Below are positions 9,427 to 17,345 of a DNA stretch of 64,000 nt, one piece after another. The position numbers and the translations under genes were made by a program. The first letter of the stretch is position 1, and every line of letters begins with the position of its first letter. The notes below the pieces were generated by a model. The model was not told the DNA's origin, made no database searches, and saw only the letters and a program-made list of their open reading frames with translations. Source of the DNA: Roseicyclus persicicus (GTDB taxonomy: Bacteria; Pseudomonadota; Alphaproteobacteria; Rhodobacterales; Rhodobacteraceae); the NCBI RefSeq assembly GCF_012395815.1, contig NZ_JAAZQQ010000002.1:124001-188000 (forward strand). The letters are read 5' to 3'.

Positions 9427-9462
9427 CTGGCGCGGGGCGGCGAAACCGCCGATGACGGGCCC

Positions 9463-10224
9463 ATGTCGCCGCGCCTGATCCGCTGGATGTTCCGCCTGAG
9501 CCTCGCGGGGTTCCTGGCGACCCTCGCCGTCTACGGCGCGCTGGTCGCGGCCCTGGCCTGGCCCGCCCCGCTGTTTTCCCACGCGCGGACGGGCGGCGCG
9601 ATCACCTTTCACGCCCGCGACCCCCTGCCGCCCGAGGCGGTGCGGCTGGGGCAGGAGATCACGGCGCTCCTGTCCGCGGCGCCCTTGGGCGCGCCCGCGC
9701 CGGTCGATGTCTGGCTGGTGCCCGAGGGGCCGCTCGTCGGTCTGTTCTTTTCCGGCTCGCCGCGGGCGTCCGGGCTGACCTACCCGGTGGTCGCACCCGC
9801 CCACGTGTTCCTGCGCCACGCCGACATCCCCGCGAACCGGCTGGTGCGCGACGGCCGCGCGGTGCCGCCGCCGCGGACGCTGGGCTACTACCTCGTGCAC
9901 GAGATCACGCATCTGCAGCTGGCCGCCCATGTCGGGCGCTGGCGCATCGTGCGGATGCCGCGCTGGATCAATGAGGGTTACGCTGATTACGTCGCCCTCG
10001 GCCCCGCGCCGCCCGCCATGGTGGCGCGGGGGCTGGCCGGCCTGCCCCTGCCCGCGGTCGAGTTCGGCACCTATGCGCGGGAACGGGTCTGCGTGACGCT
10101 GGCGCTGACGCATCTGGCGGGCGGGCCCGAGGCGCTGTTCGCGCTCGACGCGGAACTGCCCGCCGACCGGCCCTGCCCGGTGCTGCCGGAGTTCGGGATT
10201 GCCCTTGCGGGGGGGCGGCCCTAA
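9463..10224 (+). CDS. Membrane-anchored HExxH protein, putative zinc peptidase
   Basis: A 253-residue protein with one N-terminal membrane helix (about residues 10-33) and a presumably periplasmic domain. HEITH at 146-150 fits the zinc-metallopeptidase HExxH pattern, and NEGYADYV places a glutamate at 171, 21 residues further on, as in gluzincins where it is the third zinc ligand. This resembles the peptidase MA-like family, but I cannot name a closer relative. Two cysteines (in ERVCV and DRPCPV) may form a disulfide. A short GGCGG/CCGCC hairpin at 9436-9450 separates it from the ChaN-like gene. Confidence 0.7.
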   Translation: MSPRLIRWMFRLSLAGFLATLAVYGALVAALAWPAPLFSHARTGGAITFHARDPLPPEAVRLGQEITALLSAAPLGAPAPVDVWLVPEGPLVGLFFSGSPRASGLTYPVVAPAHVFLRHADIPANRLVRDGRAVPPPRTLGYYLVHEITHLQLAAHVGRWRIVRMPRWINEGYADYVALGPAPPAMVARGLAGLPLPAVEFGTYARERVCVTLALTHLAGGPEALFALDAELPADRPCPVLPEFGIALAGGRP

Positions 10225-10256
10225 CCTCGGGCGCGGTCAACGGGAACGGCGCGGAC

Positions 10257-11453
10257 ATGCTGGCGGACAGGCGGATCCTTCTCATCATCGGCGGCGGCAT
10301 CGCGGCCTACAAGGCGCTGGACCTGATCCGGCGCCTGCGCGAGCGCGGGGCATCCGTTGTGCCGGTGCTGACGCGGGCGGCGGAGGAATTCGTCACGCCG
10401 CTGTCGGCCTCGGCGCTGGCGGCGGAAAAGGTCTACCGCGACCTCTTCGACCTGACCGACGAGGCCGAGATGGGGCACATCGAGCTGTCGCGCTCGGCGG
10501 ACCTGGTGGTGGTGGCGCCGGCGACGGCGGACCTGATGGGCAAGATGGCGGCGGGGCTGGCCAATGACCTGGCCTCGACCGTGCTGATGGCGACGGACAA
10601 GCGGGTGCTGATCGCGCCGGCGATGAACGTGCGGATGTGGGAGCATCCGGCGACGCGGCGGAACCTGGCGGTGCTGCAGGGCGACGGGGTGCTGGTCGTG
10701 GGGCCCGCCGAGGGGCCGATGGCCTGCGGCGAGTTCGGGCCGGGGCGGATGGCCGAGGTGCCCGAGATCGTGGCGGCGGTGGAGGCGGCGCTGGGCGCCG
10801 GGCCGCTGGCCGGGCGGCACGTGCTGGTGACCTCGGGGCCGACGCATGAACCCATCGACCCGGTGCGCTACATCGCCAACCGGTCCTCGGGCGCGCAGGG
10901 GACGGCGATCGCTGCGGCGCTCAGGGACCTGGGCGCGCGGGTGAGTTTCGTGACGGGGCCGGCAGCCGTGCCGCCGCCGGCCGGGGTGACGGTGGTGCGG
11001 GTGGAGACGGCGCGGGAGATGGCCGACGCGGTCGCGGCGGCTCTTCCGGCCGAGGCGGCCGTCTTCGCCGCGGCGGTGGCCGACTGGCGCGTCGCCAATG
11101 CCGCCGGGCAGAAGATGAAGAAGGACGGGACCGGGCGCCTGCCGGCGCTGGAGTTCGCGGAGAACCCGGACATCCTGGCGACGGTGGCGCGGATGGGCGA
11201 GGGGCGGCCGCGGCTGGTCGTCGGTTTCGCCGCGGAGACCGAGAGCGTGGAGGCCCATGCCACCGCCAAGCGGGCGCGCAAGGGCTGCGACTGGATCGTC
11301 GCCAACGATGTGTCGCCGGGGACGGGGATCATGGGCGGGGCCGAGAACGCGGTGACGCTGATCACGGCCGACGGCGCGGAGGTCTGGCCGCGGATGGGCA
11401 AGGACGCGGTGGCGCGGCGTCTGGCCGCGCGCATCGCCGAAGCCTTGTCCTGA
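10257..11453 (+). CDS. coaBC: Bifunctional phosphopantothenoylcysteine decarboxylase/synthetase
   Basis: Carries out two consecutive steps of coenzyme A synthesis: ligation of cysteine to 4'-phosphopantothenate (C-terminal CoaB) and decarboxylation (N-terminal, FMN-dependent CoaC). The CoaC half has GGGIAAYKALDLIRRL, the catalytic histidine in GHIELSRSADL (His74), APAMNVRMW and the catalytic cysteine in ACGEFGPGRM (Cys157). The CoaB half has LVTSGPTHEPIDPVRYIANRSSG, AAVADWR and KMKKDG. At 398 residues the length is normal. It begins 32 bases after the HExxH gene and is followed by dut and the MoeB-like gene. Confidence 0.96.
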   Translation: MLADRRILLIIGGGIAAYKALDLIRRLRERGASVVPVLTRAAEEFVTPLSASALAAEKVYRDLFDLTDEAEMGHIELSRSADLVVVAPATADLMGKMAAGLANDLASTVLMATDKRVLIAPAMNVRMWEHPATRRNLAVLQGDGVLVVGPAEGPMACGEFGPGRMAEVPEIVAAVEAALGAGPLAGRHVLVTSGPTHEPIDPVRYIANRSSGAQGTAIAAALRDLGARVSFVTGPAAVPPPAGVTVVRVETAREMADAVAAALPAEAAVFAAAVADWRVANAAGQKMKKDGTGRLPALEFAENPDILATVARMGEGRPRLVVGFAAETESVEAHATAKRARKGCDWIVANDVSPGTGIMGGAENAVTLITADGAEVWPRMGKDAVARRLAARIAEALS

Positions 11454-11471
11454 GCGGGACGCGGCGCAAGT

Positions 11472-11493
11472 GCGTATTTGGAGAAAGATGAAG
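11472..11493 (+). repeat. Dispersed repeat copy A (upstream of dut)
   Basis: GCGTATTTGGAGAAAGATG followed by AAG. The same core, GTATTT-G-GAAAGATGAAG, recurs at 37191-37223 and 62167-62199, and a variant occurs inverted at 35142-35173 and 43448-43476. This copy sits immediately before dut, and its last bases contribute to the purine-rich stretch that serves the GTG start as a ribosome site. Confidence 0.7.
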
Positions 11494-11501
11494 GGGGCGG
11501 T

Positions 11502-11969
11502 GTGGCCGTTCTGATCGAGATCCTGCGCGAGGACTGGGCCGACCCGTCGGTGCCCTTGCCCGAGCACGCCACGGCGGGGGCGGCGGGGGCGGACCTGCGC
11601 GCGAACCTCCTGCCGGGGGACCGGGCGCTGGGGCTGCTCCTGAAGCCCGGGGGGCGGGTGCTGGTGCCGACGGGGCTGCGGGTGGCGGTGCCCGCGGGCT
11701 ACGAGATGCAGATCCGGGCGCGGTCGGGGCTGGCGGTGCAGCATGGCGTGGCGCTGGCCAATGGCGTCGGCACCATCGACAGCGACTACCGGGGGCCGCT
11801 GGGCGTGATCCTGGTGAACCTTGGCAGCACCGCCTTCCGGGTGCGGCACGGGGCGCGGATCGCGCAGGCGGTGATCGCGGCGGTGGCCGCCGCGCGCTTC
11901 GCACCGGTGGAGGCGCTGGACGCCACGGCGCGCGGCGCGGGCGGGTTCGGATCGACGGGGCGGGACTGA
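11502..11969 (+). CDS. dut: dUTP diphosphatase
   Basis: Hydrolyses dUTP to dUMP and pyrophosphate, keeping uracil out of DNA and feeding dTMP synthesis; homotrimeric, cytoplasmic. The five dUTPase motifs are visible: AGADLRA, RARSGLA, NGVGTIDSDYRG with the catalytic aspartate, RIAQAVI and the C-terminal glycine-rich GAGGFGSTGRD. The 155-residue form starts at GTG 11502 with a purine-rich stretch just upstream; a TTG eight codons earlier would run through a dispersed repeat and is less likely. Its TGA overlaps the next gene's ATG by one base. Confidence 0.94.
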   Translation: MAVLIEILREDWADPSVPLPEHATAGAAGADLRANLLPGDRALGLLLKPGGRVLVPTGLRVAVPAGYEMQIRARSGLAVQHGVALANGVGTIDSDYRGPLGVILVNLGSTAFRVRHGARIAQAVIAAVAAARFAPVEALDATARGAGGFGSTGRD

Positions 11970-13024
11970 TGCTGTTCGTGTTCGGCCTGGCGGCGTTGAT
12001 CTGGGGCATCGGGGCGCTGATGCGGGCGCCGGTCCAGGCGCGGCTCTACATGCTGGGCCTGCTCTATGTCGCGGTGCTGGCGGTGCAGGTGGCGCTGCCC
12101 GAGGGGCACCCCCTGCGGGAGACGACGGGCGGGTCGCCGGCGCTGTGGCTGCTGCTGGGCGCGGCGCTGGTCATGGCGCTGGTCTACCGGGCGGGGCTGC
12201 GGCGGCTGCGGGCGCGGGCCGAAGCGAGGGAGGCCGCGCAGGCGGCCGCGGCGCCGGTGCTGCCGAGGGGGCCGTTCTCCGACGAGGAGCTGGAGCGCTA
12301 TGCCCGCCACATCACCCTGCCCGAGATCGGCGGCGGCGGGCAGCGGGCGCTGAAGGAGGCGAAGGTGCTGGTGGTCGGCGCCGGCGGCCTCGGCTCGCCC
12401 GCGCTTCTCTACCTCGCCGCGGCGGGGGTGGGGCGGATCGGGGTGATCGACGCCGATACCGTCAGCCTGTCGAACCTGCAGCGGCAGGTGATCCACACCG
12501 ACGACCGGCAGGGGATGCCCAAGGTGTTCTCGGCCGAGATGGCGATGAAGGCCCTGAACCCGCATGTCGACGTGCGCCCCTACAACCGGATGCTGACGGA
12601 CGAGATCGCGCCGGCGCTGTTCGCCGACTACGACCTGATCCTCGACGGCACCGACGCCTTCGCCACCCGCGCGCTGGTGAACCGGGCTGCCGTCTCGGCG
12701 GGGCGGCCGGTGCTGGCTGGCGCGATCTCCGCCTGGGAGGGGCAGGTGACGCTGTATGACCCCGCCGGCGGCGCGCCCTGCATGGCCTGCGTGTTCCCGC
12801 AGGCGCCCGCGCCGGGGATGGCCGCGACCTGTGCCGAGACCGGCGTGATCGGCGCGCTGCCGGGGGTGGTCGGGTCGATGATGGCGCTGGAGGCGGTGAA
12901 GGAGATCGCCGGCGCCGGGCAGGGGTTGCGCGGGCGGATGCTGATCCACGACGCGCTCCACGGCGAGAGCCGGGTGATCGTGCTGAAACGGCGGGCAGAC
13001 TGCCCGGTCTGCGGCGGGGTCTGA
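11969..13024 (+). CDS. moeB: Membrane-tethered MoeB/ThiF-family adenylyltransferase
   Basis: E1-like enzyme that adenylates the C-terminal glycine of a small sulfur-carrier protein (MoaD or ThiS), for molybdopterin or thiamine synthesis. The catalytic domain starts near residue 108 (SDEELERYARHITLPEIGG) and contains the nucleotide loop GAGGLGSP (about 137-144), DADTVSLSNLQRQ, DGTDAFATR and two Zn-binding CxxC pairs (CMAC, CPVC). Unlike most MoeB proteins, the first 75 residues hold about three hydrophobic segments, so the enzyme is probably anchored in the inner membrane, facing the cytoplasm. Molybdopterin is needed by the xanthine dehydrogenase encoded in this window. Substrate (MoaD or ThiS) cannot be decided from the sequence. 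Confidence 0.88.
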   Translation: MLFVFGLAALIWGIGALMRAPVQARLYMLGLLYVAVLAVQVALPEGHPLRETTGGSPALWLLLGAALVMALVYRAGLRRLRARAEAREAAQAAAAPVLPRGPFSDEELERYARHITLPEIGGGGQRALKEAKVLVVGAGGLGSPALLYLAAAGVGRIGVIDADTVSLSNLQRQVIHTDDRQGMPKVFSAEMAMKALNPHVDVRPYNRMLTDEIAPALFADYDLILDGTDAFATRALVNRAAVSAGRPVLAGAISAWEGQVTLYDPAGGAPCMACVFPQAPAPGMAATCAETGVIGALPGVVGSMMALEAVKEIAGAGQGLRGRMLIHDALHGESRVIVLKRRADCPVCGGV

Positions 13025-13034
13025 CGGCGCCCCC

Positions 13035-13062
13035 TTGCCGCCGCCGCGGCCCGCGCCATACT
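13035..13062 (+). promoter_or_regulatory. Probable sigma-70 promoter of the amino-acid binding protein gene
   Basis: TTGCCG at 13035-13040 and CATACT at 13057-13062 with a 16-base GC-rich spacer, about 33 bases before the start codon. This fits the housekeeping promoter style of GC-rich alphaproteobacteria. Confidence 0.4.
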
Positions 13063-13094
13063 GCGCGCCAATCACCAACCAGGGAGCCTGACCC

Positions 13095-13886
13095 ATGATC
13101 CGCACCGCCGCCGCGCTGGCGCTGTCCGCCGCGCTGATCCCGATGACCGCCGCCGCGCAAGACCTGCCCGACCTCGGCGGGATGGAGGTCGTCGTCGTCA
13201 CCGAGAACGCCTATCCGCCGCTGCAGTTCATCGAGCCCGGCACCGGCAACGCCATCGGCTGGGAATACGACGCGCTGGCGATCATCGCCGAGCGCATCAA
13301 CATCACGCCGGTGATCGAGAACATCAGCTGGGACGCCATGATCCCCGCCGTGGCCGAGGGCCAGTACGACATGGGCATGACCGGCATCACTATCCGTGCC
13401 GACCGCGACGAGCTGGTGGATTTCTCGGCGCCCTACATGGTCAGCCAGATGCGGATGCTGGTGCGCGCGGGCGAGGACCGGTTCACCGACGCCGCCAGCT
13501 TCGCCGCCGACGCCGACCTGCTGATCGGCACGCAGGCGGGCACCACGCCCTTCTACGTCGGTGTCTACGACGTGCTGGACGGCAACGAGGCGAACCCGCG
13601 GCTGGTGCTGTTCGAGACCATCCCCGCCGCGATCCAGGCGCTGATCGCGGGCGACGTCGACATGGTGCTGTCGGACAGCGCGGGCGGGCAGGGCTATGTC
13701 ACCGCCAACCCCGAGACGCTGGCGATGATCGGCGAGCCGCTGGGGACCGAGGAATTCGGCTTCATCTTCCCCAACGACAGCGAGCTGGTGCCGGCGATCA
13801 ACGCCGCCATCGAATCGATGCGCGCCGACGGCACGCTGGCCGAGCTCGACCAGCGCTGGTTCGTCGACTACGTGCTCGGCCAGTAA
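13095..13886 (+). CDS. Amino-acid ABC transporter substrate-binding protein
   Basis: A 263-residue periplasmic receptor of the polar amino-acid (SBP family 3, PF00497) type. A cleavable signal peptide covers about residues 1-22 (ends TAAAQ). The mature protein shows the family features [31 protein letters not shown], and [23 protein letters not shown], where the ligand carboxylate and amino group are bound. It precedes a cognate permease by 57 bases that contain a strong stem-loop. No ATPase gene is in the window near it, so the ATPase must be encoded elsewhere. Ligand not predictable beyond an amino acid. Confidence 0.92.
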   Translation: MIRTAAALALSAALIPMTAAAQDLPDLGGMEVVVVTENAYPPLQFIEPGTGNAIGWEYDALAIIAERINITPVIENISWDAMIPAVAEGQYDMGMTGITIRADRDELVDFSAPYMVSQMRMLVRAGEDRFTDAASFAADADLLIGTQAGTTPFYVGVYDVLDGNEANPRLVLFETIPAAIQALIAGDVDMVLSDSAGGQGYVTANPETLAMIGEPLGTEEFGFIFPNDSELVPAINAAIESMRADGTLAELDQRWFVDYVLGQ

Positions 13887-13900
13887 CGGGCGACGCCCTT

Positions 13901-13939
13901 GGCACCGCACCGGCCCCGCGCCGGTGCGGTGCCGTCTTT
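13901..13939 (+). terminator. Strong intercistronic stem-loop between binding protein and permease
   Basis: Perfect 13-bp inverted repeat: GGCACCGCACCGG at 13901-13913 and its complement at 13921-13933, loop of seven bases, followed by GTCTTT. Such structures after binding-protein genes usually act as partial terminators or 3' stabilisers that let the receptor be made in excess of the permease. The T-run is weak, so RNA stabilisation is as likely as termination. Confidence 0.6.
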
Positions 13940-13943
13940 CAGG

Positions 13944-14741
13944 ATGATCCCTTCCGCGCCCCCCGACCGCGATTTCCCCTGGTGGCTCGTGGCCCTGATC
14001 GGCCTCGGGCTTTTCGCGCTGTGGCGGATGCTGACCGATGACGTCTACGTCCAGCTGATCGGCACACTCAGGCAGGGGGTCGTCGTCACCGTCATGGTGA
14101 CGCTGGTGGGCTTTGCGATGGCGTCGGCCGTGGGCCTCGGCCTCGCCGTGATGAGCCTGTCGCGGAGCCTGATCCTCAGGCAGGTCGCGCGGTTCTACAT
14201 CGAGGTGATCCGGGGCGTGCCGATCATCGTGCTCCTGCTCTACGTCGCCTTTGTCTTCGCGCCCGCGCTGGTGGCGGCCTACAACTGGGCGGCCGAAGGG
14301 CTGGGCCGGGACCCGATCCGCACCCGCGACTTCCCGCTCCTGTGGCGGGCGATCATCGCGCTGGCCATCGGCTATTCCGCCTTCATCGCCGAGGTGTTCC
14401 GCGCCGGCCTGCAATCGGTCGACAAGGGCCAGATCGAGGCCGCCAACGCGCTGGGCCTGAACCGCTGGCAGCGGTTCCGCCTCGTCGTGTTCCCGCAGGC
14501 GTTCCGCACGATCCTGCCGCCCCTTGGCAACGATTTCGTGGCGATGGTGAAGGACTCGTCGCTGGTGTCCGTCCTCGGCGTGCTGGACGTGACGCAGCTC
14601 GGCAAGGTCACGGCCGCGTCGAACTTCCGCTATTTCGAGACCTACAACGTGGTCGCGCTGATCTACCTGTCGATCACGGTGACCCTGTCGATCCTGCTGC
14701 GCCGGCTGGAGCTGCGGCTGCGGCAGGGGGCCGATCGGTAG
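13944..14741 (+). CDS. Amino-acid ABC transporter permease
   Basis: A 265-residue inner-membrane permease of the HisMQ/GlnP type. About five or six hydrophobic helices are visible, starting at WWLVALIGLGLFALW. The ATPase-contact EAA loop is clear: VDKGQIEAANALGLNRWQRF, followed by VVFPQAFRTILPPLGNDF. It probably forms a homodimer with an ATPase encoded elsewhere and serves the binding protein just upstream. ATG at 13944 is the likely start, only ten bases after the stem-loop; an in-frame TTG at 13899 lies before that hairpin and is unlikely. Confidence 0.9.
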   Translation: MIPSAPPDRDFPWWLVALIGLGLFALWRMLTDDVYVQLIGTLRQGVVVTVMVTLVGFAMASAVGLGLAVMSLSRSLILRQVARFYIEVIRGVPIIVLLLYVAFVFAPALVAAYNWAAEGLGRDPIRTRDFPLLWRAIIALAIGYSAFIAEVFRAGLQSVDKGQIEAANALGLNRWQRFRLVVFPQAFRTILPPLGNDFVAMVKDSSLVSVLGVLDVTQLGKVTAASNFRYFETYNVVALIYLSITVTLSILLRRLELRLRQGADR

Positions 14742-14819
14742 GACGGGACAGCCGGCCCCCGCGCGCTACCTTCCCCTACGTCAACGGGATCGTCCCGCAG
14801 ACGCAAGGGAGGACTGATC

Positions 14820-15254
14820 ATGAAGAGACTGCTGTTCGCCGCGCTGCTTGCCGCGGCCACGCCTGCCTTCGGGCAGGGAATGCCGGCGCCCGAGGGGGCG
14901 CAGGTCTATTTCATCGGCCTCGCGGACGGCGATACCGTCACCGCGCCCGTCACCGTCCGTTTCGGCCTGTCCGGCATGGGCGTCGCCCCCGCCGGGACCG
15001 ATGCGGCCAACACCGGGCATCACCACCTGCTGGTCAACCGCCCGCCCCTGGGCGAGGGGCCGGACGGCGCCGACGAGCTGCTCTACGGCCTGCCCGCCGA
15101 CGACAACCACCGCCATTTCGGGGGCGGCCAGACCGAGGTGACGCTCGATCTGCCCCCGGGCAGCCACACGCTGCAGCTGGTGCTGGGCGACATGAACCAC
15201 GTGCCGCATTCCCCGCCCGTGGTCAGCCCGGTGATCACCATCACCGTGCAATAA
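14820..15254 (+). CDS. DUF4399 family exported protein
   Basis: A 144-residue protein with a signal peptide (about 1-19, ending AFGQ) and a DUF4399 domain, recognisable by YFIGLADGDTVTAPVTVRFGLSGMGVAPAG, GHHHLLV, NHRHFGGGQTEV and LGDMNHVPHSPPV. The many histidines suggest metal binding, but that is inference. AAGGGAGGACTGATC provides a good ribosome site before the ATG. It is the third gene after the transporter pair and may share its transcript; no functional link is apparent. Confidence 0.85.
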   Translation: MKRLLFAALLAAATPAFGQGMPAPEGAQVYFIGLADGDTVTAPVTVRFGLSGMGVAPAGTDAANTGHHHLLVNRPPLGEGPDGADELLYGLPADDNHRHFGGGQTEVTLDLPPGSHTLQLVLGDMNHVPHSPPVVSPVITITVQ

Positions 15255-15288
15255 CCCCTCGCAGGGCCGGGCCGCCCGGCCTATGTCT

Positions 15289-15311
15289 CGGGGCAAAGGA
15301 GATTTGCCCCG
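15289..15311 (+). promoter_or_regulatory. Hairpin displaying the M3 peptidase Shine-Dalgarno in its loop
   Basis: CGGGGCAAA at 15289-15297 and TTTGCCCCG at 15303-15311 form a perfect 9-bp stem; the 5-base loop is GGAGA, the ribosome-binding sequence. The stem ends directly against the ATG at 15312. This arrangement could modulate translation of the peptidase. Confidence 0.55.
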
Positions 15312-17330
15312 ATGACCAACCCGCTGCTCGCCCCCTGGGACACGCCCTTCGCCCTGCCGCCTTTCGACAAGATCGCCGACGCCGATTTCGCCCCCGCGAT
15401 GGAGGCCGCGCTGGCCGAGGGCCGCGCCGCGATCCGGGCGATCGCCGAGAACCCCGAGGCGCCCACGTTCCAGAACACCATCGAGGCGCTGGAGCTGGCC
15501 GACGCCACGCTCGACCGGGTGGCGGGCGTCTTCTACAACCTGGCCGGCTCCGACTCGAACCCCGCGCGCGAGGCGCTGCAGCGGGACTTCGCGCCGAAGC
15601 TGTCGGCCTATTCCTCCGAGATCACCAACAACGCGGCCCTCTTCGCCCGGATCGACGACCTGTGGCAGCGGCGCGAGACGCTGGGCCTGACCGACGAACA
15701 GATGCGGGTGCTCTACCTCACCCACCGCTCCTTCACCCGCTCGGGCGCGGCGCTGGAGGGTCCGGCGCGCGACCGGTTGACCGAGGTGAAATCGCGGCTC
15801 GCCGTGCTCGGCACCGAGTTCACCCAGAACCTGCTCGCCGATGAACGGGAGTGGTTCATGCCGCTGACCGAGGCCGACCTCGACGGCCTGCCCGATTTCG
15901 TCGTGACCGCGGCGCGCGAGGCGGGGCGGGAAAAGGGGCAGGACGGGCCGGTCGTCACGCTGTCGCGCTCGCTGATCGTGCCGTTCCTGCAGTTCAGCCC
16001 GCGCCGCGACCTGCGGGAAAAGGCCTACCGCGCCTGGACCGCGCGGGGGATGACCGGCGGCAAGACCGACAACCGCGCCATTACCGCCGAGGTCTTGGCG
16101 CTGCGCGAGGAACGCGCGCGGCTCCTCGGTTACGACAGCTTTGCGGCCTACAAGCTGGAAACCGAGATGGCGGGCAGCCCGCAGGCAGTGCGCGACCTGC
16201 TGATGCGGGTCTGGGAACCCGCCCGCGCGCAGGCCGAGGCGGACGCGGACAAGCTTGCCGCGATGCTGCACGAGGACGGGATCAACGGCGAGCTGGAGCC
16301 CTGGGACTGGCGCTACTACGCCGAGAAACGCCGCGCGGCGGAGCATGACCTGAACGAGGCCGAGCTGAAGCCGTATTTCCGGCTCGACGCCATGATCGAG
16401 GCCAGCTTCGACTGCGCTCACCGCCTGTTCGGGCTGGAGTTCCGGCCGCTCGACGTGGCGCTGTATCATCCCGACGCCCGGGCCTGGGAGGTGACGCGGA
16501 ACGGGGACCACGTCGCCGTCTTCATCGGCGACTATTTCGCCCGCGGGTCGAAGCGCTCGGGCGCCTGGTGTTCCGCGATGCGCAGCCAGAAGAAGCTCGG
16601 CGGCGACACGCGGCCCGTCGTCGTCAACGTCTGCAACTTCGCCAAGGGCGACCCCTGCCTGTTGTCCTACGACGACGCCCGCACGCTGTTCCACGAATTC
16701 GGCCACGCGCTGCACCAGATGCTGTCCGACGTGACCTACGGTTCGATCAGCGGCACCAGCGTGGCGCGCGATTTCGTGGAACTGCCCAGCCAGCTCTACG
16801 AGCACTGGCTCGAGGTGCCCGAGGTGCTCGACCGCCACGCCCGCCACGCGACCACCGGCGCGCCGATGCCGCCCGCCCTGCGCGACCGGCTCTTGGCGGC
16901 GCGGACCTACGACATGGGGTTCCAGACGGTGGAATACGTCGCCTCGGCGCTGGTCGACCTCGATTTCCATGACGGCCCCGCCCCCGCCGACCCGATGGCC
17001 GCGCAGGCCGGGACGCTGGCCCGGCTGGGGATGCCGCGCGCCATCGGGATGCGCCACGCGACGCCGCATTTCGCCCATGTCTTCGCCGGCGACGGCTATT
17101 CCAGCGGCTACTACAGCTACATGTGGTCCGAGGTGATGGACGCCGACGCCTTCGAGGCCTTCGAGGAGGCCGGCAGCCCCTTCGACGCCGACACGGCGGC
17201 CAGGCTGGAACGCTTCATCCTGTCGGCCGGCGGCAGCGCCGAGGCGGACGCGCTCTACACCGCGTTCCGGGGCCGGATGCCGGGGGTCGAGGCGCTGCTG
17301 AAGGGGCGGGGGCTCGACCGGGCGGCCTGA
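15312..17330 (+). CDS. M3 family oligopeptidase (dipeptidyl carboxypeptidase/oligopeptidase A type)
   Basis: A 672-residue cytoplasmic zinc metallopeptidase of the thimet family, cutting short peptides. The zinc motif is LFHEFGHALHQML near residues 460-472, with the distal zinc ligand in FVELPSQLYEHW. The N-terminal helical half begins with LLAPWDTPFALPPFDKI, typical of Dcp and PrlC/OpdA. I cannot tell from motifs whether it is Dcp (removes C-terminal dipeptides) or OpdA. No signal peptide. Translation starts right after a stem-loop that holds its ribosome site. The gene ends 15 bases from the convergent SH3 gene, with a GCGGCC/GGCCGC hairpin over its stop codon. Confidence 0.93.
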   Translation: MTNPLLAPWDTPFALPPFDKIADADFAPAMEAALAEGRAAIRAIAENPEAPTFQNTIEALELADATLDRVAGVFYNLAGSDSNPAREALQRDFAPKLSAYSSEITNNAALFARIDDLWQRRETLGLTDEQMRVLYLTHRSFTRSGAALEGPARDRLTEVKSRLAVLGTEFTQNLLADEREWFMPLTEADLDGLPDFVVTAAREAGREKGQDGPVVTLSRSLIVPFLQFSPRRDLREKAYRAWTARGMTGGKTDNRAITAEVLALREERARLLGYDSFAAYKLETEMAGSPQAVRDLLMRVWEPARAQAEADADKLAAMLHEDGINGELEPWDWRYYAEKRRAAEHDLNEAELKPYFRLDAMIEASFDCAHRLFGLEFRPLDVALYHPDARAWEVTRNGDHVAVFIGDYFARGSKRSGAWCSAMRSQKKLGGDTRPVVVNVCNFAKGDPCLLSYDDARTLFHEFGHALHQMLSDVTYGSISGTSVARDFVELPSQLYEHWLEVPEVLDRHARHATTGAPMPPALRDRLLAARTYDMGFQTVEYVASALVDLDFHDGPAPADPMAAQAGTLARLGMPRAIGMRHATPHFAHVFAGDGYSSGYYSYMWSEVMDADAFEAFEEAGSPFDADTAARLERFILSAGGSAEADALYTAFRGRMPGVEALLKGRGLDRAA

Positions 17331-17345
17331 GCGGGCCGCGCGCGG

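Noticed and set aside
11478-11969. Longer dut starting at TTG 11478
   Set aside because: The extra eight residues come from a dispersed repeat; the GTG at 11502 gives the family N-terminus.
14342-15844. 500-codon plus-strand frame overlapping the permease, DUF4399 and M3 genes
   Set aside because: It is a shadow frame spanning three genes with clear motifs in other frames; its product is Arg/Pro-rich without domains.
17322-17339. Terminator between the M3 peptidase and SH3 genes
   Set aside because: The GCGGCC/GGCCGC hairpin is only 6 bp, overlaps the stop codon and has no T-run; GC-rich hairpins like this are common by chance here.
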